A stretch of 64,000 nt of DNA, taken from the NCBI RefSeq assembly GCF_047663525.1, contig NC_092604.1, positions 10,961,501 through 11,025,500 of the forward strand. Reading direction: 5' to 3'. The stretch's first letter is position 1, and the number at the start of each line of letters is the position of its first letter. Of this stretch, positions 11,408-26,077 are shown in pieces. A program made the position numbers and the translations under genes. Under the pieces are notes generated by a model, which worked only from the letters and a program-made list of their open reading frames with translations, did no database searches and had not been told where the DNA came from. Source of the DNA: Anas platyrhynchos. Its lineage: Eukaryota > Chordata > Aves > Anseriformes > Anatidae.

Positions 11408-14400
11408 ATGGCATCCGACAGCCCGGAGTCGCTAATGACCTTGTGCACAGATTTCTGCCTTCGCAACTTGGAGGGGACTCTCTGCTACCTGCTGGACAAC
11501 GAAACGCTCCGACTCCACCCTGACATCTTCTTGCCAAGCGAGATTTGCGACAAACTTGTCAACGAGTACGTCTCAGGGCTGTGGGGAAGCGGTTGTATGG
11601 TTTGGAAAGGAGCTGGGAGGCTTGGGGAAGGAGGACCGTGGTTTTCTAAAAAGAAAAAAAAAAAAGTGATGGAAAGCATACAAGGAAAAAAACCAGGGAG
11701 GAATTCATAGGGCTGTTTTTGCTGGTTTAGCCTCAAATTGGAAATAAGGATGTGCATTAAATTCAGAAGGAACTATCCCCAGGGGTTACTGTAGTCCTGC
11801 CAGTCACCATTTCCATATAGATAACCCCAGATAGCAATGAGCAGTCGCTGCTTCTTCCAAGAACATCAGTGAGCAACAAAGGAGCTTTCCTACTTCCCAC
11901 CACGGCAGCATTACAATTCTCTCCCAAACCAGAAAAATAAGAGTGCAAAGTGCTAACAGATGTTGCATTTTAGGGCAGCTGCTCCCATAGCTTCACAAAG
12001 CAACCTGTTTCCAGGGATTTCTAACTTGGCTATCACAGTTTCTCTTGGCTGAACTCCTGCCCACAAAGTCTGGCAGAAAACTGGCTAGATAATTTTCTGA
12101 AAATGAAAAAATCAAGTTAATAGCTTTAAACAGGGAGGAAAGAAAAATCCCGGAGTCTGTGCTTGCCAGAAGCCGGTTTGCTCAGAAATACACATGACCT
12201 TGCACAAATCTTTGCCTTAGATTTTCCTAAGGAGCGTTAGCTTTGTGCAAAAAGAGATAATAGCACGTTTTGCCATGACCAGTGAAGGTGCTAGGGCTGT
12301 ACCTGAGCCTTTGCGTTGTGCTGTGCTAATGCCATTGCCCTAATGCAGGTATGTGGAGCTGGTCAAGACAGACAGCATCTTCGAACCCCATGAAAGCTTC
12401 TTCACCCTGTTCTCTGATCCCCGGAGCACCAGGCTAGCTCGGATCCACTTGCGGGAACAGATCGTGCAGGACCAGGACCTGGAGGCCATCAGGAAGCAGG
12501 TGGCATTGCCGTGACAGCACTGCTGCATGGGGAACGGGCATTCAGAGATTCCCAGGATTGTATCCAAGTTTATTGGGGGAAAACCTCAGCATCTCCATCC
12601 TCAGCACCCTAAGGGCTGCTGTAGGGAATGGGCTGGGGACACTGGTCGGGTCTGGTGACACGTGGTCTCAGGCTGTCCTGGTGTGAGGTGTTGTAGGGAG
12701 CAGGGTGGGCTCTCTGCCTGTGAGAGGTTTCTAACTGTTCGATTTTCCATCTTCCAGGATCTTGTTGAGCTCTACCTGACTAACTGTGAGAAGCTGACAG
12801 CCAAGAGTCTGCAAACCTTGGTGAGCTTCAGCCACACGCTTATCTCCCTTAGCCTCTTTGGATGCTGTAATATCTTCTACGAGGAGGAAAACCCTGGAGG
12901 CTGTGAAGATGACTGTTTGGTGAACCCCACTCGCCAGGTTTTGGTCAAGGACTTTACTTTTGAAGGCTTTAGCCGCTTGCGCTTCCTGAACCTGGGTCGT
13001 TTGATTGAAGGGGTAAATGTGGAGACGTTGCTTCGGCCTCTGGCCTCCCTTGCAGCTCTTGATCTCTCCGGGATCCAGCTGAACGATGTGGGATTTCTGA
13101 CCCAGTGGAAGGACAGTCTGGTTTCCTTAGTGCTTTACAACATGGACCTTTCAGAGGAGCACATCCAAGTGATTGCACAGCTCCACAAGCTCAGGTCAGC
13201 AGATCTCTTTTTCCTTCTTTAGCTTTTCCCCATCGATAGGAGCCACGCAAGTCTCTTGGGGGTGGGCTACCTGCCTGCTGAGGGAGAGCCATCTGCTGCT
13301 GGCTTCAGGTTATAAACCCTCCCATGAACGGACTCTCTGAGACTCACTGTGCATGTTTGACATGGGGGAAAATTAAATAAATATACACACACAGAAACAT
13401 ATCCACTCTAACCAAACAGAAAAAGAACAGCAGAACACCCAAGATGTGGGGAAAAATGGCTACGGATGTATACAGATACCAGTTCAGTGACAACCACACT
13501 GTGAAAGTCAATCCTTCATACCACTTGTTAAACGGGAACATCCAAAGTTCAAAACTGGCTCTGAGATAAAACTCAGAAAGCTCTCAGCTCCGACCATCTG
13601 CTTGCTGTGCTTTGTGTAAGCGCGCTGTAGATGGATGGTGCAACCGAGGAAAAAAGCAGCGTAAATAAATAGGCACTCCTGACCTAACAGTGTTGACAGT
13701 GAAATGACTTCCTGAAACAGAGTCGAGACAATTGCTATTCAAACTGCACAGTGGTATCAGGAACAAGACCCGAGCCAAAAAGCAGGGCCCTAGCATTCAC
13801 ATGAAGCATACTTTGCAATGCCTTCAGTATTGTCTGCACAGACTGCAGGCACTAGGGGGTACCGCGTTAACATGTGTCCTAGGAGAACCTCCTGGGTATC
13901 ACTGGCTAAATCCTAATGACTTCGTTTGCTTGCTGGTGATTTGCGATGAAACTTGGTTCACAACATGGAGAAAATGCTTCTGAAAGTAGGAAGTTGGCTC
14001 CTGCCTTAAGCAGTTCAGTCTCTCCCAAGGGGTCTTCACTCAGCAGGCAGGAGCATGCCCTGCCCTATAAGGGACCCCACTTGCACATGGTAGCCAGTTA
14101 GTTTGCCCCACAGCTCCCTTAGCAGCAGGGGTTTCCCCTGTGTTTAAGCATTTAAATACTGCTTGGTACATGAAATGAGAGTAATAGCCTGGAGTGGAAA
14201 AAAAAAAAAAAGATTGGGGAAGCAGACAAAAACTTGTGTAAATTAATTTGTGGGATGAGGCAACAAATGTTTCTGGGAATGCAAAGATCCTCTAGTGCAT
14301 CTTAATCACCAGGCTTTGATGGAGCTTGGGAAAGGCAGTTCCTGAGCCTAGAGCAATTTCCTTTGTGATGGTGTGGCCGAGTGAGTCATTGTGCTCCATT

Positions 14401-17400
14401 TTAAGTAGACCTCTACCAGATACCTGTGTGCTTCGGTTAGACACAAGGCCAGATCCTACAGAACCACATTCCTGTATCTTAGGAAGGGAATAATAACAAC
14501 AATCACACTTGGCTCATCACTTTCCCCAGTAGAGTCCTATTTTAGCTACCAGCTGATGCTTTCCAGACACTGAGCTGCTCTCTGTCATTTGCAGGCACTT
14601 GGATATCTCCCGCGATCATCTGTCCAGTTACTACAAATTCAAGCTGACCCGGCGGGTTCTAAACCTGTTTGTGGAAAACTTGCTAAACCTCACTTCGCTC
14701 GATATCTCAGGGCACACCATGTTGGAGAACTGCACTATCCCAAGCATGGAAGAGAAGATGGGCCAGACAAGGTAAGGAAACGGCAATTACCAAGGTCAGC
14801 TTGGATGGCTGGTTCAGTCAAAGATGAATTAAGGATGCTTCCCTCTTCTGGCCTTCCAAATTTGGTAGATCTAATTAAAGCAAGATACAACTGTTCCTAG
14901 TTCCTCCTGATGCTAATGACTAGTATGGGAATCAGCTGTGTTTTCTGTATGTGACACAAGTAAGGACTGCAGAAGTAATAAATTCATTCTACCTAGCTTC
15001 CATACATAACTGAAGAAGCTCTTTTCTACACACATTCTTTTAGGGATCACTTGCAATGGTTTAATAGATCTAAAAGGACTCCAGTGCCCTTTACACATTT
15101 TCCATATAAAACATTTTTACCTTCACTGAAATGAGGCTTTTCTGAGACAAAACACTTCTACACTAAGTCAACACGTCAGTGTTCACAGGAGGGCAGAGTG
15201 TTTTCAGAACTTAGAATTTTAAGGCAGATTTTCAGATGTGACCTGGATGCTGGGCAAACTAACCTTTGGAAATGCTGGTCCACCTCAGTAGGACATACTT
15301 AGAGATGTGGTTTTCCAGGTCAGCTAAGAGCTCTGCCCTCCTGTTCTGCAAGCACTCAAGTGCAAAAGCAAACAAGTGAGACAGTACTGACTCTTTTCCA
15401 AAGCTGGTAAAAAAAAATAAATTATAATACTGGCTCTTGGTCAATAAGGAACATGGCAGCAAAACAAGTGTTCTTGCATAAATATAGCAGTCTGCTTCTG
15501 TGATCATCACAGAAGCACAGACACACATGACAGAAGCACATGACACACAGACAAGTTTGCAAATAGTTTGGGTTGATGAAATCCACATCCCTTTCCTAAG
15601 AAGTTTTCACCCCAACTAGTGAATTTCCAGGACAAATTCTATCTAGGAAAGCTGCATTCTGCCTGCATGAATTCTTACTGCTGTTTTTGTTCGACACATT
15701 TAGCCCTTCACTCAGGATCATCTAGGATGTGTGCCTATTGTTAGCTTTAGGAGAAGCTGGCTGGTGTACAGCTGAAATGCAGATGATATCACTCTAGTTA
15801 CGGAGCAGTACAGTCAAAATGAACAGAGAGGAGGTAGCTGTTTTTATGGCAGGAGACACCCGGAGAAGCAGGGTACCAACACAAGTGATCTCTTTCTTTC
15901 CTCAGCATTGAGCCAGCAAAGAGCAGCATCGCACCCTTCCGGGGTCTGAAACGACCGCTCCAATTCTTGGGCCTTTTTGAGACGTCTCTCTGCCGCCTGA
16001 CACATATTCCAGCCTATAAGGTAATGAGGGTGCAAGAATATTGGTAGTAGGTACTTGGCAGAAGTTCAAAGAACATGCAAATCACTGTCTGCTAGTAGAG
16101 AGGAGTTCTTAGGGTCTTACGTGTGACAGTTTAGCTCTGACCTTTTTATAGCTACTTGATAACGCAGGAGAGGTGCCAGAGGGCAAGACAAGACCTATAT
16201 CCCACACAGTTTTTACAGGTGTTTTAAAAAATATAAAAAAGCCACTTAGAGAATGGGCTGAAAAACTCATCCCCAATTAAGAATTAGGATTGTCTGTGAC
16301 TACCAGAAAACAAAGACAATAGGAGTCCTGTGAATAGAATCCTTCTGCCCCAGAGGTGCCTTTTCTTGTCATTCTGGGCCAAGAAGCGACTCAAACATCT
16401 TTGCTCCCATCATGGGCCTAATCCTACTAGAAGGACAGATGCAAGTTGCCCCCTTTGACCTTTCAGACCTACCCTCAGAGTTCCCTTCTGATGCTGGCTT
16501 TCCTCCCTCATCCTTTTTTCCCCGACCCTTGTTCCTCCATGCTAGGTGAGTGGAGACAAGAATGAAGAGCAAGTCCTGAATGCTATCGAGGCATATACTG
16601 AACACCGGCCAGAAATCACTTCGCGGGCCATCAACCTCCTTTTTGACATCGCCCGCATTGAGCGTTGCAGCCAGCTGTTGCGAGCCCTTCAGGTAAGCCC
16701 CATGCTAGCGTTTACCTCACCCTTACAAGGGAAATTTTGCAATCTCAGCCTTTTCTTCACACCGGGATGCCATATCAGGCCATTCTGGAGAAAGTTCCAG
16801 TAGTGCAGTGGAACTGGATAACTTCGTTTCATAAGCACGTTCCTTGCAGGCTTGTAACAGCCTTTGTCCCACACAGCCATAACTGTCCTTCCAAAACTCA
16901 ACAGCAAGTCAGTGGCACTGAAGCTTCGTGTTGCTTCCTTGCAGCTGGTGATCACAGCCCTCAAGTGCCACAAGGATGACAAAAACATCCAGGTGACAGG
17001 CAGCGCGGCGCTGTTTTACCTGACGAACTCTGAGTACCGCATGGAGCAGAGTGTAAAGCTGCGGCGCCAGGTCATCCAGGTGGTGCTGAATGGCATGGAG
17101 TCCTACCAGGAAGTCACAGTAAGAGCTGCCCGGCCTCCTTTGGCTCCCCGAGTTCTCCTTCCTATGTTAGGTCTTTAGCCTGGTGTTAGCATTTGTGGAT
17201 TCTAAGCCTCTGGTATGTGAGCTGAGGCAGGCACCAGAGAACTGTTTGCCCAGATCTGCTCTTTGCCTTCACTCAGTGGTGGGAATTACGTGCAAGGTGC
17301 TCCTTAGCCTTGTGATGTTCTCCAGAACCAGGGGAAGCAAGTGATGGTAGCAAGGCACCTTTTTAGCTGATGTTAAAGGTCAGAAGGTGTACAACCCACA

Positions 17401-20400
17401 GCATAGGTGTCCACTACTGCCTATGGGGTGAAAAGGGTGTGGACATGGGGGTGTTAAGCTAACAGAAAGAAACGTCATGCCAGTGCCCTGCTATCAGAAG
17501 CTAGCTGACAATATACCCTGCAACGCCTCTGGGTTACAGAATGGTGACTCCTGAACAGAAAGCTTAAAGGCTGCAAGGAACTGCCTTGAAAAGTGACGTG
17601 TGTTGGGCAATTGTGTGGCAATATGAGACCAGTGAGAGAGAAGAGCCTACTGATAGAGCGCAGCTCAAGCAGACCGCTAGGTAGGAGGGTGACAGAAATT
17701 TCAGTGGTAGTGGTCAAACAAGAAGATGGTTTCAGTACAAAGCAGAAAGAGAACTTGAGGGGATAAAGTCAGATTTTTGTAGCCAGCTGGTGCAGCATTT
17801 GCTTCCCTTCGACCCAGGTACAGCGCAACTGCTGCCTGACGCTGTGTAACTTCAGCATTCCCGAGGAGCTGGAGTTCCAGTACCGCCGAGTCAACGAGCT
17901 GCTGCTGAACATCCTCAATCAGAGCCGGCAGGATGAGTCCATCCAGCGCATCGCCGTGCACCTCTGTAATGCTCTGGTCTGCCAGGTGGACAACGATCAT
18001 AAAGAAGCTGTGGGCAAGATGGGTTTTGTCATGGTTGGTATGGTCCCAAGGCATCTGCTTATCTTTAACCCAGGCTACCTCAGTTTCCTTGCAGCAGTCC
18101 ACCAAACAGGCCCAGCCAGTGAACCAGCCTCACCATATCACAGGAGGGAACTGGTGTTCCAGCAGCATTAGCCTCTCCTGGAACCTGCCCCTCCACGTGA
18201 CACCTTTTTGTGGCTTGCCAGCCCTGGAAGTCATGGTCTCAGACAGGCTGTCCATGAGAGCAGGGAAGCAGTGTGACCTGATACCTTCCCTCTTTGCTGC
18301 ACTGTTTCCAGAACCAGTACATCCTTTTGATTAGCTCCTTCGGCATCTCCCTAAACTTGCATCAGCTTCCCAACTCACGTCAACGCATATCTCATCCCTC
18401 CACAAAGAACTGCAGAGGCCAGAGCTTTTTTGCAGTTCTACCACATTCCAGACTTTGTCACACAGGTCACAACTGACTTGACTGTAAATCCAACAAACTT
18501 GGCTGTACCATGGTTCAGCTCTTCAAACACACCTGCAATCCTGAACATAACCCAATCCCACAGATTTAGAGGAAAAAATATCAAGTAACTACTCCGCAAA
18601 GGGTCAAAATTTAATATGCCTGCAAGGGGCTGCAGCCAGTCCTGCAGCACCTACAGCTGTCGGTTTTAGCTCTGTGATTCTTGAACTGTTCTCATTCTTC
18701 CCCTTCTGCCCACAGACAATGCTAAAATTGATTCAGAAGAAGCTGGCTGATAAAACGGTGAGTGTTTCCCACAGAAGTTTATACATAGAGTATTTTTTCT
18801 TCAGTCTGACTTTGGCATGGAGATCAGTCTGGAGCGCTAGCCCAGCTTCTCTACCGAACATGAGACATCCCAGCTGGTGCTGCAGAATTTCTTGTCACTG
18901 GAGGGAGGGTGGCAGGGCAGGAGGGAATATGGTAGGGAGGCAAAAGTAATAAAACAAACAAGCACACTTGCTGACAAGCTGAAAACGAATAACAAGATTT
19001 TCTTACCCCTGAATTCATCTGGGGCGATGGCAGAGATGAACCACAAGTGGCTGGTTTGCACTGGGCTCCCACATTTGCAAATCTGTTTCTTTCCCTTTCT
19101 CTTCGGCTTCGTAGTGCGATCAGGTGATGGAGTTCTCCTGGAGCGCCCTCTGGAACATTACTGATGAGACCCCTGATAACTGTGAGATGTTCCTTAACTA
19201 CAGTGGCATGAAACTGTTCTTGGAGTGCCTGAAAGTAAGTACATCTAGTTTTCTCTAGATGAACGCTGACATTAACAGTGGAGATACAAGTGCCTGGGCA
19301 CGATTCCTAGTTATGCTAATCCATAAGCAGTACTTCCTATGTTGCGTGAACGGAAAAAGCTTGCATGTTTCATTCTTTCTCTCATCCACCCACCCACCCA
19401 GTAGGAAAGCAGAGAAACTTAAACTGAACGCATCCCCCTCTTTCCTGCCTCGTACGCAGTTTTCCTTAAGTAGAGCACCAGTGAGTAACAGGCGCTGGCC
19501 TTGATTTCTCATTTCACACGGATCTCGAAGGCTAGAGATCCCATCAGAGAATTGCTAAAGAACCAATGCTAACTACCCAAAAACACTCACCCTTTTTAGA
19601 AGCACTGCACAACCTTTCCCCAGGGTCTCTTGTTCTCAATATCACTGTGCTTCTACTATTGTATAATCCTGTCTCTGACTTTGTTAGGAGTTCCCAGAGA
19701 AACAGGAGCTGCATCGCAATATGCTGGGCCTCCTTGGCAATGTGGCAGAGGTGAAGGAACTCCGCCCACAGCTCATGACCTCCCAGTTCATCAGTGTGTT
19801 CAGGTGAGTGCCAGGCTAATGAGCAGCTGGGCCAAGTGAATGCACTAGTGTTGGTCCTGAATCACCTGGAGACTTTTCAACCTTTGATGCTTCAGATTGT
19901 TTTTGCATTCTAAAAAAAGCTAAAAGGAAATCATTTGACAGCTTTGTAAATGCCTTGGATTGTAGGGGCTTATTTGTGGTGTTAATGTCACTGAAAAGCT
20001 GCATCCCTGGAGAGCATTGCTCCTGTTTCAGGCTGGAGATGTTTTCTCCAATGACTGTTTCCGATCACAATAAAAGACATGCTGGTTTTGTTTTTTGTAA
20101 GATGCTAAGGAAGGTTGTTCTGGAACCTCCCAATGATCTCTTCTCTCTCGGCAGCAACCTGCTGGAGAGCAAAGCAGATGGCATTGAGGTATCCTATAAT
20201 GCCTGTGGCGTGCTCTCCCATATCATGTTTGATGGTCCAGAGGCTTGGGGTATATGTGAGCCACACCGAGAGGAAGTTGTAAAGAGGATGTGGGCAGCCA
20301 TCCAGAGCTGGGATATCAACTCCAGAAGAAATATCAATTACAGGTGAGGAATAGAGAAGTATGACTCATTTTCTCAGCAGCCAGGCTTGTCACAGAAAGC

Positions 20401-23044
20401 AAGCACCAACAGTCAGAAGGGAAAAGGTACAGCAGAGCGTGGAGGTTCTGCTTAAAGTGGAGGAGAAATCTTCAAGAACATATTCTTTAGTGAGGGCTTC
20501 ACATCTTCCTTTGACTGAAGGTAGCATGTTACACAGGCTGCTGAAAATGAATACCTTGTCTGGCAAATCCTATGAGAGAAGCAAGGGAACCCAGCAGACT
20601 TCATTCTGCACATTTCTGGTGAAATTGCATAGTTCAGAAACCCACAATCTGACTATCTGAGATTGACTAAACATCGTTCTTTGAGACTTCTGTCCTTGGC
20701 ACCTTAATTCTGAAAGATACATGTATTGCTGTAGCTTTCACTCTCCTCTGGGGGATATATAGACACAGTTCCCAGAAACCTCTTAATGGGTTAATACAAC
20801 CAGTGGAATCCTCCAAAGTCCTTCCTCTGTGAGGGTGTCAGGTACTGTGTATTCCCATAGTGCCTGGCAGGAATCCTGAACGAATGGCATTCCAATTCCT
20901 TAGCTACAGTATAGACACATGATTGTCAGAAGAAACAGAGCAACCATTGCACGTGAGCAGCTGGCTTTGGCTGGGTATAGTTTTGCTTTGGACCCTCTAC
21001 AGAATGACCCGTGCTGCTGGGTTTCAGCTGTCACGAGGAAATGACTGACAGAGGATTGAAATCAGCTGACTTCTTTGCAGCTATGTATCTGGGCAGCGTG
21101 TTTATGCTAAAGCAGCAGGGCCTGTAAGCCTGCCAGTATTGCCATGTGACACAGACTTAGGCTTTGATGCCAGAATCTTTGACATGCCAATAGATTTACT
21201 GCTGTGGTTTCTATGAGCACAGGGTTTGTATTGCTCTGTGTAGCAAAGGTGCTGGAAGAAGCAGCTCCTGGATTTTTAGCAAGTTCTACAATATTTCTGT
21301 GCAGGTCATTCGAACCAATCCTTCGGCTTCTTCCACAAGGGATCTCTCCGGTCAGCCAGCACTGGGCTACTTGGGCACTGTATAACTTGGTCTCTGTCTA
21401 CCGTAAGTTCCTGTTTCAAAATCACACCCACTGCACTGTAAAAGCTGACATCGTGAATCTAAACTTGTTACCAGAAAAATTCATCCCAATTTAGCTATGT
21501 AGTTAGAGAGAACCTTCTCTGAATGATGCAGGAATGTCCAGGCAGCACAGCCAAACAAAAAACAGTGAGACTTAGTGCATAGGAAATTCCTTCAATGTTT
21601 TGATCCTTCTGGCCATGCTCTTGTTTCTCAGTCATTTTGTGTCCTGTTTTTATAGCCAAGGTACCCCTAACAGGTTGTCTCCAAAAAAAAAAAAAAAATT
21701 AAAAAGTTTTGTGACTTCTCCAGCAGCATCCTACCCCTCCTGACACCCTTTATACTGCTCTTGTGAAGGTTCAAGGACCTATTTTATTCTTTTCTCTGCA
21801 GCTGACAAGTATTGCCCACTGCTGATCAAAGAAGGTGGGATTCCCCTTCTGAAGGACATGATTAAAATGGCCTCAGCACGGCAAGAGACCAAGGAAATGG
21901 CCCGGTAGGAAACCAATGCATTGTCATCAAACATTCAGTTTAGCTTCAAGTTAGTTTTTACTCTTACATCAAGTGAGGCTACCAAAGAAAGGCCTGTGCT
22001 GATCTCTACAAGGGGTGAAGCAAACGTGGGAGAAGAGCAGGAAAACTGATAGAAACAAGACTAGAGAGGTGATAATAGGTGGGCAATAAACACGTCATTG
22101 AGGGTTCATAGATGCCAGGCAAATAGGTTATAGGAGTGGCTTGTTGGATAAGGGAGCCACATTGCTAATTGCATCTCCTATTCTCATAGTCCCCAGTCAT
22201 CGCTACTGTCCATACTGGAGGTGTGGGGTCCCTGTTTGTAATCATACAGGCCTGTCACTAAAAGAGCTGACTGTGACTGCACAGTTAAAATCAGAGGATT
22301 CTCGAAAGGTGGAGAGAGTCCCCCACTGCTGTGAACTTCCCCAAATTATTACATGACTTTCCTTTGGAGTCATTCTTTCCGAGTTTTAAGAGAGAGCTGC
22401 AGTTTCTAATCATTGACAAACTGAGCTCTACAATTTCATGCCTGCAGGATGAATATAGAGGAGAGGTAGAGATTGGCTGGGAATATGCACCTGGTGGGTG
22501 AGTGGCAGGCATTCCCCACAGCCGAAGGGTTGCTAACTGCTGGAGGTGACAGAACCCTGCAGAAGAATACCATGGGTTAGGCAAATTATGTATGGTGATG
22601 CGACAGTCCAAGAACAGTAAATGGGAAGAACAGGAAAAGCAGGGACAGATAACAGCGGAGTGAAAACAAACATTTGTATGCATGCGCTTCCTGGTGTGAT
22701 TCAAAGTTATCTGATGATTTGGATATGAGGGTGAGAAATGAATGGTCTCATGGATGTGGATATATACTAATATGACTTGAAATCCCAAGGGAATGAACAG
22801 CAAACTCTATGTTGCTTTGTGGAATATGCTCGTTTTGATACAAACATTGCTTATTGCATATCAGAAGAGCCTGCCTGCTGCAAACAGCGTATATTTACAT
22901 AGAGACCAAGCTATGTTCCTGTCCCACAACTGTAATGCAGTAAGCTTTAAACTAAACCCTCTCTCCTTGTCCTGTTTTATCCATAGGAAAGTTATAGAGC
23001 ACTGCAGTAACTTTAAGGAGGAGAACATGGACACTTCCAGATAG
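11408..23044 (+). CDS. ZER1: ZER1, CRL2 ubiquitin-ligase substrate receptor (Gly/N-degron reader)
   Basis: Zyg-11-family substrate receptor of cullin-2 ligases; with ZYG11B it recognises N-terminal glycine degrons. Exons: 11408-11565, 12349-12499, 12758-13194, 14595-14771, 15906-16020, 16546-16692, 16945-17118, 17818-18033, 18716-18757, 19115-19234, 19688-19803, 20155-20343, 21305-21402, 21802-21904, 22987-23044. They total 2301 bases, that is 766 residues plus TAG, the length of human ZER1, with every phase matching. The start MASDSPESLM has A at -3 and G at +4. Layout: VHL-box region about residues 10-55, leucine-rich repeats about 100-330, ARM-like repeats from about 340 to the end. The degron-pocket residues recalled for human ZER1 are all present at the same numbers: W552, N553, D556, N597, E600. 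The exon 8 (17818-18033) donor GTTGGT is weak; the other donors look ordinary. It ends ENMDTSR. Confidence 0.98.
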
Positions 23045-26000
23045 AGGCAATCACCTAGTGCCTCTTGCCAGCACTGTATCCAGCTTCTCTCTAATTCACT
23101 GTATATAGGGAGGACTCTTTCTTACCAACTCGCCCGTTGGAAGGAAACTTTATGTGTGTGTGTGAGACCCTCAGTAGATGAAGGTGAACAGGGGAGGGGG
23201 GGGAGGGACTTTTTGCACAACAAAATGCTTTCCTTAAATTAGTGGACTTTTTTGTTATGAAGTTTCAGATTGAAGTTCTGTGTGTATGATTTCTGTATAA
23301 AAAGAAAAAAACAAAGACAACTACATTATGTATCTTTTAACCTTTTTTTTAGACCACACAGAGAGCCTCAAATGATCATGAGCTTGAAGACCTAGTTGTG
23401 TGATCGCTAGTGTGACTTTTTTTATTTCCCACTTTTTAGAAAATTCCCTTTTGCTGTATTGCATGAGGTCCTGTAATGTCTGCAAGATCACCAGTCCTGA
23501 ATTGGTATTGGCCACTCAGTGGGTTTTATAGGCAATGCAAATTATTTATTTGCTTATAGAGGTTGGGGGACACAATACAAGAGCGTTAGACCAAGAGAAC
23601 TGACCTTTTTAGTAATATTTGTAAGTAGAGAAAATGGGAAAGAAAGATCTTTCAAGTCAATTCATTCCCTTAAGGTTTTTAATGGAAGACTCATTTTAAT
23701 AGAAGCACTGCTAAGTGTACGTGGCTCATTTGGAAGTAAGACATTCCCATTAAAGTCGAGAGTTCTGTTTTGTCCCCTTTGGCAGTTCAGTAGGATCTGC
23801 CAGCCCACCCAGTCTCACACGGTCAGGGACGACCAGTAAAACCAGTTACCCACCCGTGGCAACACAGAGCTTTTCTGTCTAAGGGAGGCTGTGCAACAAG
23901 GAACAAGGTTTGTTCACAAAGGGCTATGCATCTTCATTCCAGTACTTCAGCTTTTTAGTTGTGTTCTGCTTTATGGGAAAGGGCTACAAATGCCAGAAAG
24001 TGGATTTCCCCTTGGCATAAGAAGTTCTCGTAGATCCTAGGCAAGAGCAGCTTGTACCAGTGCAAGTTCCAGTAACGGACTGAAGCTGTCCTACCCGTCT
24101 TCAGTCTGCGTTGGTACAAGCCACACTCAATGACAAAGTAATCTCCCTTTATAGGAAGCTTACTGCAGCACAGGTGCTGTCACTGGAGCTGCTAACATCA
24201 TCTTTTGAGACTAGGGAGTCTCTATGCATTCTTTGGAGTGTGATCTCGTGAAATAGCACCTCCTGTTCCACCCCAACATCTTCCCCTTCTTCTGGGAAGC
24301 AAAGGGCCCTATTCTTATCCAATTCCCACCAGTGCAGTCCCACTCACATCAGCAGAATTACTCCAATTTATATGGTGTAGGGGAGAGGGAATCCCACTAA
24401 GGTGGTCTTGATTTTTAAAACTCTAGACCTATAAGATGCTTAAGAAGCCAAGGGCCAAAGTTTGCTGCACAGCCAAGCACTCAACACCACATCATGCAGT
24501 TCATGCTCAAGAGCCCCCTGCTTGTCACAGTTCTTTCACAATTCACAGTTCTTCCCTTAAAAATGAGTTTAGAAAATATTTTACATCTGCAGTTAGAGGA
24601 AGCCATGGCCACGTGATTTAGGACATTTCAGGCCTCACACAGCACAGTAACCGTCGCTGCTCTCTTCCCTTACATTGCTCTCAGATTTGACTCGCTGCTA
24701 TGACAGGTTCTTCTAATGCTCAGAGTTAATGCTGTCGTTGCTGAGCACATTATAGATAGATCCTAGAGACACAAACTGACACTTTAAATGACAGAACACA
24801 GCTGCCCTGAGAGGTTTACTTTTTTTCTGCCAATATGGTGTTACTCAATGTCTTCTTTTCTCTTTTTAACCATACGTCATTTGTTTTGATATTGTGAGAT
24901 CTGTACTTTTTTCTTTAAGTATTTTTCAAACTTATATATATTTTTGTGTCACTTTTGAATTGTTTTCATATGGTTTGCAAAACTTGACAAATTATACTTT
25001 TTTTTTTTTGAGGTTGTTTGATTGAAATGTATTTTTATCTCTCTGATTCCTGTTCCCCAAGAATGTGTGTCCCTATAAGCTTTGAGACAGACAAGTTTAT
25101 TTCATGATGTTTTCTGTGTAACACTTGCTAATCGTTCTCCTAGATGCAAAACTAAGAGCGGCTGCATATACTGCTTACCAGCCTCCATGCGTTAGGGGAG
25201 TCAGGCTTTGCTCATTTAATCCTCCATTTACTGCTCTCCTTTTGAAGTTGTCTCATGTGACAGTACCACCCACTAGACTTTATTCCTCTCTAACGCCCAT
25301 GTAGTGAAAGCTCCTACCACTAAAATCTTGAATCAAGTGACAAAAAGCACTCAAGGTTCTGACTATGTTGGCAAGGTGGGATTGAAGGAAGTGGGGAAAC
25401 ATCACAAGAGGGATCAGGAACCTAGAATGCAGAATCCCCGGAATTGAGTTGCCATGCTGAGGAGACAGCTGAAGCACACCTCAGCCTCGCACTGTAATCA
25501 CAGCAAATCAGGCTTTTTACTCTGAGATGTTGGCAAAACTACATCAAGATTAATGGACAACTTATGGCTTGGTTCCATCTGTCTCAAGTCTGAAGAACAC
25601 CAAAGGTTTGTTTTTTTTCCAAACTAATGCCTCTGTAAGTTGAGTTACTACTGAAGTCACACCTGCTGCAGCTAGACTGTGGTATCATAAGCTAGCAAGA
25701 TCCAAGCTGCATCAAACTTTTGTTTCACAATGTAGAGATACCCTCTGTCCTAGCTGCTCACATATCCTCAGCAAGCTGTACCTGAGCCTGAACCAGAAAA
25801 AAAATATTTCAATTTCCCAGCAACATAGAAATTAATGGAGTCAGGCCGGCTTGCCAGAAAAGCTTAGTTTGATGAGATCTGTCACTAAGCTCAGTGGCAT
25901 GGGGAAATATATATCTGGTCTATTACACCTAGCTACATATAAGATGTTGAGATGGACCAAAAGCCAGGTAAATTCCTGAGACAGTATTTTTTAAAAATAG

Positions 26001-26077
26001 CATAATTGTTAGAGTAACATGAGCTTTTGCTAAAAGCTTCTATTTCTTTATGACAACAAGCTTTGTGAGGTGAAAAA

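Noticed and set aside
11561-11710. Extension of the first ZER1 coding exon beyond 11565
   Set aside because: The donor GTACGT at 11566 joins in phase to 12349 and gives the known NEYVEL sequence; the read-through is intron.
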